From the NCBI GenBank assembly GCA_001972305.1, contig BDDD01000025.1:732016-796015 (forward strand): 64,000 bases of DNA, given 5' to 3'. The notes below the pieces were generated by a model. It had not been told where the DNA came from. It saw only the letters and a list, made by a program, of their open reading frames with translations, and did not search any database. Positions 1 through 10,299 of this stretch are shown piece by piece. Numbering within the stretch: position 1 is the first letter of the stretch; each line of letters starts with the position of its first letter. The position numbers and the translations under genes were made by a program. Source of the stretch: Cephalotus follicularis (lineage: Eukaryota > Streptophyta > Magnoliopsida > Oxalidales > Cephalotaceae).

Positions 1-705
1 GAAAATAGTCCATGTATATCTTGAATAATCGTCTACAATGACCATGGCATATGATTTTCCTCCTAGGCTTCTAACATCTATTGGTCCAAATAACTCTAGA
101 TGTAAAAGTTGCAAAGGCCTAGTTGTAGATACAATGTTCTTGCTTTGAAATGAGGCTCTAGTTTGTTTTCCATATTGGCATGCATCACAAACTCTATCCT
201 TTTCAAAACTAATCTTAGGAAGTCCTTTAACTAGCTCATGTTTCAAAAGCTTTGAAATGGTTGACATAACTACATGACCTAATCTTCTATGCCATAGTCA
301 ACTATCATCATTCATGGAAACCAAACATTTAATATTAACTAAGTCATCTATATCTACCACATATACATTTCCATGTCTATGTCCTATAAATTTTACTTGG
401 TCATTATTTATATCTATCACTTTGCATAAGTCTTTTTCAAAAACGACTCTACAATCCTTGTCACATAATTGACTTATGCTCAATAAATTGTGCTTAAGTC
501 CATCGACAAACACCACATTATGAATGGAAGTTTTAAGGTTACCTATGGAGCCAACACCTTTGATATTTCCTTTTGCATTGTCTCCAAATGTTACTTCTCC
601 TCCTTCCTTTGATTCATATTTGACGAATAGACTTTTGTCGCCCGTCATGTGCTTGGAGCATCCACTATCCAAGTACCATTGTGTCTTCTTGGATAATGCC
701 TTCAA
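1..705 (-). pseudogene. copia protease, GAG-pre-integrase and start of integrase
   Basis: The frame opens near 705 and runs to the window edge with one in-frame TGA at 298-300. The retropepsin motif D-S-G lies about 13 residues in (WYLDSGCSKHMTG). After the stop comes a GAG-pre-integrase zinc module (WHRRLGH, then CDACQYGK, an HHCC-type finger) and the beginning of the integrase core, with LELFGP where copia integrases normally have an Asp (LDLFGP), followed by IVDDYSRYTW. The Glu in place of Asp and the stop suggest decay. Only the N-terminal part of integrase is in the window; RT and RNase H are outside it. Confidence 0.85.
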
Positions 706-726
706 GCATACCTACAAACATAAATT

Positions 727-1227
727 TCAAATATTCGTTTGAGGTACCCAACAAACCTTGGGTCCTTTGAGGTTAGTCAAAATGGTTCCTTTGGGAACCC
801 AACTCCTTTTAATCCTAGAGAAGTTCAAGTCATTCAATACATTTTGTTTATAAAAGCATGATGTAGAAGTGTGTCCATTATTACCACAAATATTGCGAGA
901 CACAACTATACTTCTTTTATGCATATTACTTCTTCTATAAAAGCAAGATGAGAATGCATGACCGTACTTACCACAATGTGTACACATGACATTAATCCTT
1001 TTCTTATTTATGGCATTTTTCCTATGATAACATTGTGAGGATGTGTGTCCATATTTAACACAAAAATTACATGAATTAATCAAATTCTTTCTAAACATGG
1101 CATTCTTTTTATGGAAGCAAGTAAAAGATGTGTGTCCGTTTCTACCACAATAGTCACATACGGTTTTTACAATTTTCTTTTTAATTTTAGCCCTTTCAAT
1201 CTTCTCTTTTTCTATTTTCTCCTTCCT
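727..1227 (-). pseudogene. tandem CCHC zinc-knuckle array of copia gag-pol
   Basis: Continuing the gag frame after a TAA at 1228-1230, this stretch reads a basic KEKIEKEK segment and then four zinc-knuckle units of C-x2-C-x4-H-x4-C type about 31-34 residues apart: CDYCGRNGHTSFTC, CNFCVKYGHTSSQC, CTHCGKYGHAFSSC and a fourth in which the first Cys is Asn (NICGNNGHTSTSC). Each is followed by an F/Y-x-K/R basic stretch. The block ends with WVPKGT and CWVPQ, typical linkers upstream of Sirevirus protease. Such fingers bind nucleic acid in Gag. A single knuckle is usual; an array this long probably arose by internal duplication. Confidence 0.75.
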
Positions 1228-2641
1228 TTAAAAAAAAGTTTGATAAAGCTTAACATTGTTCATTTCCTCATATCCTAGTCCGGCTTTATCAAATACACAT
1301 CTTTGCATCCCAAGGAGATTTTCAAGCTTCTCACTACTATTAGAAAACTTTGAGAAAGTTTTCTTTAAAGCTTCTATTTCCTCCTTAAGATTTTTATTCT
1401 CTTTTACAAGATATGCTATTTCATTTTCTAATAGATCTACCTCGATTTCATTTGAGGTTTCTTCCTTGGCCAATTTAAGTTCATCATTTTCATTTTCCAA
1501 AGACTTAACCTTTTTCTTTAATGATGCAATTATAGAGCTATACTTTTCTACTACTAGAACAAGTTCGTCATATGTTACCTCATCGCTTTATTCTTCTTCT
1601 TGTTCCTCCAAAGCCATCAATGCTATTTGAGTCACCTCTTCATTTGAGTCTTCATCCGAGCTTCATCACTATCGTCCCATGTGGCGATCATGGCCTTCTT
1701 CTTCTTCTTGTATAGGTCCTTCTTCTTGAGGCGAGGGCAATCGCTTTTGGAATTCCCCGGTTTGTTGCACTCGAAGCATATGATTTCTTCAAGTTTGCTT
1801 CCCTCTCCCTTTTGGTGGATTCTCTTATTTGGCTTTCCACCAAATTTCTTTTTGCTAGTAAGGAATTTTTTGAACTTCTGGGTGATAAATGCTAGCTCTT
1901 CATCATCATCATCATCCTCGGAATCTTCGGTTTGGGATGATTTTAAAGCAACTATCTTCTTCTTCTCCTCCTCCTTTTCTTCATCGTCATCCTTCTTTTG
2001 CATTGACAGTTCATGAGTCATTAATGACCCAAGAAGATCTTCCAGTGGAAGGACATTGAGGTTCTTTGCTTCCTCAATTGCGGTGACCTTTGGCATCCAT
2101 GACCTTGGCAAGCACCTAAGAATTTTTCTTACCATTTCACTATTAGAGTATGTCTTATCTAAAGCTTGTAATGCATTAATGATGTTTGTAAATCTACAAA
2201 ACATGGATTTAATATCTTCGTTCTCATTCATAGTAAACATTTCATATTCATGTACGAGCATGCTAATTTTGGCTTCCTTAACTTGATTGGTCCCTTCGTA
2301 GGTGACCTCAAGTCTATCCCACATTTCCTTGGCGGAAACGCAAGATGAAATTCTATTAAAATCATTAGAATTTATGGCACAAATAATGATATGCTTTGCC
2401 TTAGCATTTATTTGAACTCTCTTTCTATCATTGTCGTCATAGAGGTTTCTAGGCTTGGAAACTACATCCCCGTTTTCAAGAGTGACGGTGGGGAGATTCG
2501 GACCATCAACTATAAGGTCTCATAGGTTGTAGTCAAGGGATTGAATGAAATGGTCATCTTAGCCTTCCAATGGCTATAGTTATTGCCATCGAAGTAAGGG
2601 GATTTTGAGATGTTTTGGCTTTCTCCTATGTTTGAGTTCAT
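1228..2641 (-). pseudogene. copia Gag (UBN2 type) with coiled coil
   Basis: The start is an ATG at 2641 (protein begins MNSNIGESQNIS, then YFDGNNYSHWK, the usual N-terminus of copia Gag). A frameshift near 2555 and a TGA near 2520 break the N-terminal part. From 2324 the frame is open for 230 residues: a UBN2-like Gag core (SMFCRFTNIINALQALDK), acidic and lysine-rich stretches, and a knuckle CFECNKPGNSKSDC in which the zinc-binding His is replaced by Asn. Past stops around 1632, residues coded by 1500-1228 form a Leu/Glu/Lys-rich coiled coil ending in GMQRCVFDKAGLGYE. Gag forms the particle shell and packages RNA; this copy is non-functional. Confidence 0.82.
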
Positions 2642-2691
2642 TGTCAATCTAGATCGTCAAAGGCTCTAACAATTAAGAATAATAAGCCTAC

Positions 2692-2704
2692 TGCTCTGAT
2701 ACCA
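2692..2704 (-). other. primer-binding site (initiator Met tRNA)
   Basis: The minus strand reads TGGTATCAGAGCA, complementary to the 3' end of plant initiator methionine tRNA, two bases inside the LTR boundary. This fixes the element's orientation and the inner edge of its 5' LTR. Confidence 0.9.
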
Positions 2705-2706
2705 AT

Positions 2707-3166
2707 TGAATAAAACCGTTAGGGATCTCAAATTCAAATTGTCGAGTCAAAGCGCAGGCGTTCTGTCTTCAAAAGTCGACCGGCAGCTCAAAGCGCTGAC
2801 GCTTAAGGTTGGGCGTCGACGCTTAGGCCAAATTGAATTCCAATTAGGCTCGCTGGTTTAGTCGGCAGACGCTCTGCACAAAGAGCAGACGCTTTGTGTT
2901 AAAGCGCTGATGCTTGAATCTTGGGCGTCGACGATTTGAGGTCTTGTTCCTCTTTTCAAAGTGCTTCACCGGTAGACGCTTTGTTCCTTGTCTTGACTGC
3001 CTCTCAAAGTGCTGACGCTTTATCTTTGAGCGTCGACGGTTTGCCCTGTATCTGCAGAATTCTTGTGATGTTTTGTGCATTCCATGGGTTTTCTTGCACA
3101 TCAAGAAACTTTATTAAACACAAATATGTTATCATCAAAATTAGGATTGAGACATAAATGTCAACA
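2707..3166 (-). repeat. 5' LTR of the Sirevirus-type element
   Basis: The 460-bp LTR is bounded by TG/CA. On the minus strand it begins TGTTGACATTTATGTC, a start common to Sirevirus LTRs, and ends TTATTCA just before the primer-binding site. Its middle is packed with GCG-TCGACGC-like words: one exact GCGTCGACGC at 2813-2822 and many variants (AAAGCGCTGACGCTT, GGGCGTCGACG, AGCAGACGCTTTG). The partner LTR is outside the window, so identity cannot be judged. Confidence 0.88.
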
Positions 3167-3180
3167 CTATGAAGCCCGAG

Positions 3181-5065
3181 TACTATTTTAAGTCGCGCGC
3201 TGGTCTGTCCAAGAAGCTGCTGGTGGATCCTACAAAATCCATCAAGAACTGGAGGGAGAGGTACTTCCTCATTATGAATCTCTCTGGCTTTATTCCTTCC
3301 TCTTAGTGTGATTCGTTGGATACCCAATGCTTGAACCAGAGGTTAAATTTATCTGAGGCAGAGAAGGTAGACCTGACTAAGCTGTCAGCGCTGGAGCCAG
3401 AGGAGGTCAACTTCACTGTAACCGACAACCGTCTATGTTGTGTCAGACTGAGCATGTCTCATGATCGCAAGAACGCTTTGGATGGTGAAGAGGATCATAG
3501 AAGGACCCAGAGCTGAGCCCGGAAACGAGGGGGAAAGCTATATTAAGCCTTCGTTTCCTCCTCTGCTTTTAACATCTTCATTCTGTTCATTCCTTACTTC
3601 TTGTAATTTATGCTTTTAAATTTTGTTTTCATTGTTCTCTGTGGCAATGGCTCCTCAGCGCTCTTTCATAGATGTGCTAAAGGCCACTAGGGCAGAGGAG
3701 TAGAAGAAAACGTCTACTACCCATGGATCCAAAATCGTCGACAAGGGCCCTGCTGAAGAGGCGAGACAGAGAGCCTTGAAGGAAGCAGCTACGGGGGCAA
3801 AGAAGAGAGCTGAGAAGGGGGCTGCTAAGAAGAAGTCTGACCGTGGCAAATGAGCTACCAAGGATCTGCCCCCTCCTGCTCTGCCCTTCCCTCCACCAAA
3901 GAAATAGAAGGGAGAAAAAGGTGAAGAAGGCTCTTCTCACAGCCAAGCTGCTGTTCCCCCCATAGTGAGTTCTTGGGACCCAATCCGCTTTGGTGTGCCT
4001 AGGGACATCAACAGGATTGAGGAAGATCTTGAGGAGTTTGGCAGCTTTGGCCTGGACTTGAATGCTCTGGGGGTGCTTTTCTAGCTCAGCAGACTGTGCA
4101 TCCTTCCTCAGAGTTGCAACCAAGAAAGGGTTGGACCCATGAGCAGCTTTGGAATCACTGTGCTCAGAGCTGTATTCGGGTATGTGAATTTTTCCTCTTT
4201 TTCTTTTTCGAAAGCCTTCCTGCTTTTCCTCTGACCCGGGTCTTTCATTTTGGCAGGTCCTGAATGAAATCCGTTTGATGGGGGACAACTCCAGGGCAGA
4301 TCGCGAGCTCTTCAACCAGCTACTCAAGAGAACGCAAAGCTCAAAGGGGTGGATAACTCTGCCCACACTCGGCTGGAGGAGGTTCTTAGGGCTCAAGAGT
4401 CGATTTTGGAGGAGAAGAGGCAGGCCCTTGAAGCTTTGGCAAAGGAGAAGAAGGAAAGAAAGAAACTTCTCGAGAATGAACTGAGAATCCGTACTTTGTT
4501 GCAGACTACGGAGGAGAGGTTCTCTGGGTTACGAGACAGAGAAGCTGCTCGGGTTCAAGAGCCAATTGACAAAGCTCTTGTAGAATTCAAAGATTCGTCT
4601 GAGTTTCAAGATGCTTTGGATGGGGCCGTGGAAGACTTCAAGGCTTCAGCCGAGTTTCAAGAAATAATAGATGAAGCCATAGACGAGTATAAGACTTCTC
4701 CAACTTTTGGGAAGGAAGTCTTCATGGAGTCTGTGCAATATTTTTTACGGGGCTTCTACATTTTCCGTAACTGGTTGGCTGCTCTTCATCCTGAGGTTCC
4801 TCTGACTCCTTTCATATATTGTGAGTCAACAGGAGACTTTGACTTTCTCCCTTAAGGGATAGAGGCAGAGGAGGAGAAAGTTCGTCTTGCCCTGGCGGAG
4901 AAGGAGTCATAGAGGACAGAGCTACCAGATCTGACTATCTCATCCTCTGCTGGTGATGCTGAAGAGCTTCCTTCCTCTGCTCGTAATGCCCCTTCTTGTA
5001 AGCTTGGTTTAGAAGCCATTACTGCTCTTCAGCCCGAGGATGTTCAGGACCCTGCTCCTCTTTAG
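3181..5065 (+). pseudogene. antisense additional ORF (aORF) of the Tat element, gypsy-type transposon domain
   Basis: This gene points opposite to the Tat pol genes and lies between integrase and the presumed 3' LTR. It begins inside a domain (YYFKSRAGLSKKLL...KNWRERYFLI) resembling the 'putative gypsy type transposon' domain (PF04195), has a TAG at 3304, and continues to a TGA at 3514. A low-complexity T-rich gap (about 3530-3645) could be an intron. A Lys/Ala-rich segment follows from 3646, then from about 4267 a long coiled coil (KEKKERKKLLENELRIRTLL), two similar acidic units (EFKDSSEFQDALD, DFKASAEFQEIID), and a tail to a TAG at 5063-5065. A frameshift lies near 4320 and stops occur at 4853 and beyond. 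The role of aORFs is unknown. The Sirevirus insertion removed the 5' end. Confidence 0.7.
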
Positions 5066-5918
5066 CTTGTGTATTTTTCTTTTATTTGCATTGTACCTTT
5101 GTTTTTTATAATTCTTACTTTGGCAATGCAATAAAAACATAGTTTTTTGTTTTAATTTATTCTATCAATTTCTTATGTATTCATAGACATCTTTCGTACT
5201 GGCCTGATATTTTTCAGATAAGGTCGCCTGAGCTTGTATCAAAGCGCTCAACCAACGAGACTTGTCTTGATCTTTGTGAGTTCTTATCTGTTCGCCTATC
5301 AAGATATGTTTTAGATTTGGTCTGACAAGTTCCTATGGGTTTACAGATCATTATATGTTTTACAGATAAGACTCCGTTTTAGGACTCTTTTAGGCTTTTT
5401 GGGCTTAGAGAGCTAAGTTCCTGTATTATGGCCGTGCTCTGAGATATTTAACTGCCCCCTTATCTGCTTTTTGGCTAGGAGTCTTTGAATAAGATTGTAT
5501 TAAAGCTTTTAAAAGAGTTTTCTTCAGACTTGGAGTGCTATGATCCTGTATCAAGGCCTTGCTCTGACTGCTCCCTTGATTGCTCTTCGGCTGGGAGTCT
5601 TTGACTATGCTTCTATTAAAGCTTTAATCTTTTATTGTGGGAATTGTTGAAGGTTGTTCAGAGGTTTAAGGATGTAAACATTGGACCTCTTGTCCCTTGT
5701 AAACTTGGAACTGATTCTTATGTTGAAGAAAAATAATCTTTATTGAATGGATTGAACATTTGTACATTTTTTACACTTCACTTATAGTACTTCCTCAAAT
5801 GCTCAGAATTTCAAGCCCTAGGTATCTCTCTCCCCCCCAAAGTTTCAAGTTTGAATGTTCCTAGTTGGAGCATCTTTTTCACCTTATAAGGTCCCTCCCA
5901 ATTGGGGGCTAGATTTCC
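5066..5918. other. Tat spacer between aORF and integrase, no gene seen
   Basis: T-rich 3' region shared by the two convergent genes. I see no coding potential. It contains repeated phrases around GCTCTGA / CTTGATTGCTCTT with GGCTGGGAGTC at about 5470 and 5595, suggesting a short internal duplication. Confidence 0.5.
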
Positions 5919-6880
5919 TCAAGTGCTAGTGGGATCAGAAATTGCTGCGTTTCTAAGGACTAAGTCTCCCTCCCTTAGTGGTCTGGGGTTTACCTTTTTG
6001 TTATAATAGCGGCTCACCCTCTGCTGGTATACTGTTACTTTGATTGCTGCTTTATCTCTGAGCTCTTCCACTAAATCCAAGACTGCCCTCAAACCTTCTT
6101 CATTCTCAGCTTGATTGGAATGTACAACTCTGGGAGAGGGCACCCTAATCTCTATTGGTATCATGGCTTCTGATCCAAAACAAATGCTAAAAGATGATTC
6201 TACAATTGTGGTTCTTGGAGTAGTTTTATAGGCCCATAATACACTGGGGAGTTCCTCTGTCCATCTTCCATTGTTGGCTTCGAGATGTTTTTTTAACCCT
6301 AAGATGATTTCTCTGTTGATGACCTCTGCTTGGACATTGCTCCGAGGGTAGGCTACGGAGGCAAGCCTATGTTCAATCCTTCATTCTTTACAAAAATCTC
6401 AGAAGGCTTCACAATCAATTTGATTCCCATTATCTGAGACAATTACTCTTAGGACCCCAAATCTGGAGATGATTGATTTCTAGATAAAACTTTCCGTCTT
6501 CTTTTCTGTTATTGTAGCCAGGGGCTCTGCTTCCACCCATTTAGTGAAGTAATCTACTGCCGCGATTAAGAACTTTCCCTGCCCTTATGCTAGGGGTAAT
6601 GGTCCCATAAAATCCACTCCCCACTGCGCAAAGGGCCTGGGTGCAGTGATGGAAGTCAGAGGTTCTGAAGGTCTGGTTATGTTAGCATTCCTCTGACAAT
6701 TATCACATTTTTGCACAAATTTGATGGTGTCTTGATGCATGGTAGGCCAGGAATAGCCTTGCCACAATAATTTATTGGACAAGGTTCTGCCTTCGTGGAC
6801 CTCTCTTAGAGCATAATCGGCCTCTGATGGAGTTAAACATCTTAACAAAGGAAAGGAAAATGACCTTTTGTACAAAACCC
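5919..6880 (-). pseudogene. Tat integrase
   Basis: Reads leftward from an HHCC finger (VHEG..., then CDNCQRN) through the core to a basic C-terminus. All three catalytic positions can be found: Asp in GVDFMGPLP, Asp in VSDNGNQ and Glu in QAEVINREI. The frame is interrupted by stops and shifts between 6585 and 6164. The C-terminal block ends in YYNKKVNPRPLREGDLVLR, the usual gypsy integrase tail. No chromodomain follows, in keeping with Tat. Confidence 0.85.
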
Positions 6881-6893
6881 CTTCCTTGAATAG

Positions 6894-7454
6894 TTAATGG
6901 TTGGACCTGTACACCAACTTTCTTGCATCCAGTGGGTCCTTTGGCAAAACAGCATCTCTTAGCCAACTAATGAATGGAGTCATCCAATTTGGCTCTTGTT
7001 GGATATCAATGTCCATCACCACTGCCTCAGAAATACTAAGCCTGTTTAGATAGTCTACTAGCACAGTTTGATTTTTCTCCAATCCTTCTGCTGTAGCTAA
7101 TTTCGACAGTAGATCTGCTTTGGGAACTTTCAAAATCTGGTACACTTTGAAATCAGAGTTCAACCTCTGTACGTGGGCCAAGTACTTAGCCATGGTATCT
7201 TCCCTGGCTTCGTATTCTCTACTGACAAGACCAACCACCAGCTGAGAATCACTAGAGGCTTCAAGTTTTTGAACCTCTAAGCCCTTTGCTATAGTCAGTC
7301 TGGCAATCCGAGTTTCCCATTCTGCCTCATTGTTTGTTGCTTTGAATCCAAATCTCATAGCATACTCTAAGGTCCACCCATCTGGGCTAGAAAGCACCAA
7401 TCCTGCTCCACTTCTGGAAACGTAGGATGATCCATCAACGGAAAACTTCCACAT
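6894..7454 (-). pseudogene. archaeal-type RNase H domain (aRNH) of Tat pol
   Basis: Second RNase H of the polyprotein, following the normal one. The start FSVDGSSYVSRSGAGLVL matches the first beta strands of archaeal-type RNase H with the catalytic Asp; NNEAEWE supplies the Glu and SDSQLVV the second Asp. The family usually has NNxAEYE, so Trp for Tyr is a small deviation. The dual RNase H is diagnostic of the Tat lineage. The 186-codon frame is open and leads into the integrase finger. Confidence 0.85.
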
Positions 7455-7645
7455 GCCCTTCTCACTCTCCTCAATCTCAAAAGAGTCTTCTTATTCTCCT
7501 ATATGCTCTGTGGGTGTATTGTCTCCCACAAAATAAGCCAGGACTTGCGACTTTACAGCTAGTCTGGCTTCATACTTTACATCGTATTCGCCCAATCGAC
7601 AGACCACTTTACTAGCCTTCTTGAAGTATCTGGCTTTGCTAGAAC

Positions 7646-7952
7646 CTATCTAAGTGGATTATCAGTTAACACTTTGATATTATGGGCTTTAAAATACGGC
7701 CTGAGCTTTCTTGCCATGATAATCGGTGCATATGCACACTTTTCCACCTCTGGATACCTTTCCTCAGCGTCACTCAAGGCCTTGCTCACATAGAACACCA
7801 GCCTCTGAACCTTATCTTCTTCTCTTACGAGCACCGCACTTACCGCACCACGTGTCGCAGCTAAGTATAAATATAAGTCTTCCCAATCTTTTGGCTTTGA
7901 CATCATAGGAGGGGAAGCCAAATATTCCTTCAGTTCTTCGAAGGCTGCTTGA
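7646..7952 (-). pseudogene. RT-associated RNase H of Tat pol, C-terminal to the break
   Basis: The frame reads LYLAATRGAVSAVLVRE, FYVSKALSDAEERYPEVEK and KVLTDNPLR, standard gypsy RNase H motifs. Its upstream end (around 7952) is where Athila-1 inserted; the missing upstream codons are at 20235 onward. Stops separate it from the archaeal-type RNase H near 7490-7640. Confidence 0.85.
7948..7952. repeat. target-site duplication of Athila-1, left copy (CTTGA)
   Basis: CTTGA abuts the TG start of the left LTR; an identical CTTGA follows the CA end of the right LTR at 20235-20239. Five bases is the expected length for LTR retrotransposons. Confidence 0.95.
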
Positions 7953-10033
7953 TGTTTAGCATAAAAATATGTTGTTTTGAAGGATTTAATTATTATGTTT
8001 TTATGCTTGAATAGACTACTGCTGTTGTTTTTATTTGATTTTCAGGTACAAGAGCAAAATCATCAAAGAGCATAAAGTATAGTCCAATTGGTGCAAGTTG
8101 AAGATAAAAAGATTAAAGCTTTGAAATTGACTGAGTTCTACAGAAGTTGCTAGCAAAGCGTTGACGTGTTCATTCAAAGTGTCGACGCCTATCTCTAAAG
8201 CGCTAACGGGTTCATTAAAAGCGTCGACGCTTAAAAGCACCTACGCTTAAGAGCTTCTTTGCACTACACTACCTTCTCTGCACATTAAAAGTTATATCAT
8301 GGTCTTCTTTGCTCAAATGCGCTATCTCATGCTCTGGTCTAATCACTTGACAAGTTTGATCGGCTAGTCTACTATGATACACTTCATGCTCTGGTCTGAT
8401 TGGCATCACAAGTTTACACCTCAAGTGTGCCCTGCTCTATCTAGTCTGCTCGTCTTCCAGTTAGTGCTCTGTAAGGTTGTATTTTGTCTGGTCCGGTAGT
8501 TTGGCATTCCGCTAGTATGCTTTGATATTCTTCATGGTCTTCTCGGCATAACTACATTTCAAGTCTGGAATGACTGATACCAAGGTCTGCTTGGCTAATG
8601 CACTTCATGCTCTGCTCTGCTCTGCCAACCAACACTACAAGTCTGTAAAGTTGTGCTCTGCATTCATGCTATGCTCTGCAAATGGACATTTAAAGTTTTT
8701 GCACCTCAAGTCTGTTGTCAACTATATGAAGTTTGCTTTTACATTTTAAGCGTCGACGCCTTGCATGTTAGCTTCGACGCCTTGAATGTTAGCGTCGACA
8801 CCTTGCATGTTAGCGTCGACGCTTAACACTAAAGCGCGAAACAAGCTTGCCCATACAATATTAAAGCATCAATGCCTAGAAACAAATAGTCGACGCCTAG
8901 CGAATTCCCGTCGACGCTTAGCACATATCAGGCGGCAAAATATGGCAATTTTTGGAGTTTTATTCGGATTGTAATATTTTCATTAAATAGGATAATTACG
9001 TTAAACTTTCTTTCCTTTTTGTTTTTATACATGTTTGTAAGAATAAATAGAAGAGAAAGGCCACAAAAACAATATACAAGATTGTCAACTCTTGTACACA
9101 GCCACCTTAAGCCGTTTTTCTCTTTTCTTTTTCCAGTTTTATTTTCGATGTTTTCTAGCTAAACTTTCAAGGTTTTTAGGTTAGAACAAAGCCATTAGAT
9201 GTATTGATGAGACTCCATTAATAAAAATCCTTGAACTTTTGATTTGTTCTTCAAGTTTTTGACATCTCCCACACTTTGTATGTCTAATTAAAATCCATAA
9301 ACACTTTATCTGTAAAGAAGAAAGTTGCTCAATGAATGGTGCTTGCACGCAATCAATGGATGTCTACTCATATGATTTTTCACGTTGAACATACTTCGCA
9401 TAGACATAGCATCTAGCTATATACTCATACGATTTATCATAATTGTCACACTCCGTATAGACCTAGCACCTGCATGACTACTCATACGATTTGTTATCAC
9501 AGTCATACTCTGTATCAACCTAGCAGCTGTTGGTTATCAAGGTTTGATCATTCAAGTAAGTGAGTTTTTTCAATATAATCTATGGTGAGTTTTTATGCCC
9601 TAAAATCGACTTTATCTTGCATATCTTATTTAGCTTATTTCTTATTTTGTTAATTTATAATTTGCATGCTTTAATTTACGTTTTTCTTGATCCAGTACGC
9701 ATAACCATCAATACCTTGCTTGTAAGCGTCGACGCTTTCAGTGTTTCCAGTTATTCACGTCAACGCCTTGTGATAAGCGTCGACACTTTTGTTGCTTTCA
9801 ATTATTAAGGTCAACGCCTTCCTTCATAGCGTTGACGCCTTCATCGCTTGTTTCAACAATTAGTTTCTTTTTGCATGTTTAGGAGTAGATTTTGATAATA
9901 CACCTCAATTTTGCATGCTTCACCTAGGTTGAATAGATTAAAACTGATTTAACTTGTTTCCTAGCGTTTGACCCGTTACTACACAACCGTGCACTTGCGG
10001 TATAAATTTAATTCTTTTCAAAATTCGTGAACA
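7953..10033 (+). repeat. 5' LTR of Athila-1
   Basis: 2,081 bp, TGTTTAGC ... TGAACA. Word clusters with GCGTCGACGC lie at 8150-8250, 8740-8930 and 9720-9850 (exact copies at 8221, 8750, 8813 and 9726). A 21-bp unit is repeated three and a half times at 8750-8824. The TATA box position reads GAATAAATAG (9041-9050), mutated compared with TATAAATAG in the right LTR. Three units of about 57 bp with CATACGATTT ... CCGTATAGAC lie at 9363-9530. Confidence 0.93.
8750..8824 (+). repeat. 21-bp tandem repeat built on the GCGTCGACGC word
   Basis: Units at 8750-8770, 8771-8791 and 8792-8812 plus a 12-base partial unit; each reads GCGTCGACGCC followed by TTGCATGTTA with 1-2 changes. The 3' LTR has only one full unit and a partial one at 18997-19029, so two units were gained or lost after insertion. 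Confidence 0.9.
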
Positions 10034-10039
10034 AGTTTT

Positions 10040-10057
10040 TGGCGCCGTTGCCGAGGA
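10040..10057 (+). other. primer-binding site (Asp tRNA type) of Athila-1
   Basis: TGGCGCCGTTGCCGAGGA lies six bases inside the LTR. It matches, with one change, the complement of the 3' end of plant tRNA-Asp (TGGCGCCGTTGCCGGGGA), the primer used by Athila elements. Confidence 0.9.
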
Positions 10058-10299
10058 AAAAACGTTTTAGATTATTTTTAATTTATTCAAATGATTCGTA
10101 ATATTTAGTTTAATTAGGTTTTCAGCATAAGCTTTAATCCAAAAAAAATGTTTCTCTGCGTTTAATATGCGTTCTCTAGTCGGATTCTCTGCCTTAACGA
10201 GTGGTCTGCGTTAGTACCTTCTCTGCGCTAGTTAGTGACCTGTTTTGTGCTAGTTTATAACTGATTAGGTGCGTGCTCTAAATAATTGTCTTGAGCGAA

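Larger units (their letters stand above)
1..3166 (-). mobile_element. Sirevirus-type Ty1/copia retrotransposon, 5' half
   Basis: Reading leftwards on the minus strand this is LTR, primer-binding site, gag, zinc-knuckle array, protease and the start of integrase; the rest of pol and the 3' LTR lie beyond the left window edge. Order PR before INT, with a WYLDSGCSKHMTG protease motif and a GAG-pre-integrase domain, is the Ty1/copia arrangement. The phrase ending in KAGLGYE after a coiled coil and the WVPKGT / CWVPQ segment before protease are, from my knowledge of the family, typical of Sireviruses. The body carries several stops, so it is inactive. It inserted into the antisense ORF of the Tat element that starts at 3167; the flanking five bases CTATG (3167-3171) should recur at its other end if this is its target duplication. 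Confidence 0.88.

Noticed and set aside
3316-5065. Host coiled-coil gene
   Set aside because: It lies within the Tat element between integrase and the lost 3' LTR, has several stops, and matches the position and domain of a Tat additional ORF.
8150-9850. CRISPR-like array of GCGTCGACGC repeats
   Set aside because: Spacing is irregular, the repeated word is only about 10-14 bases, the context is a plant LTR, and no cas genes exist here.
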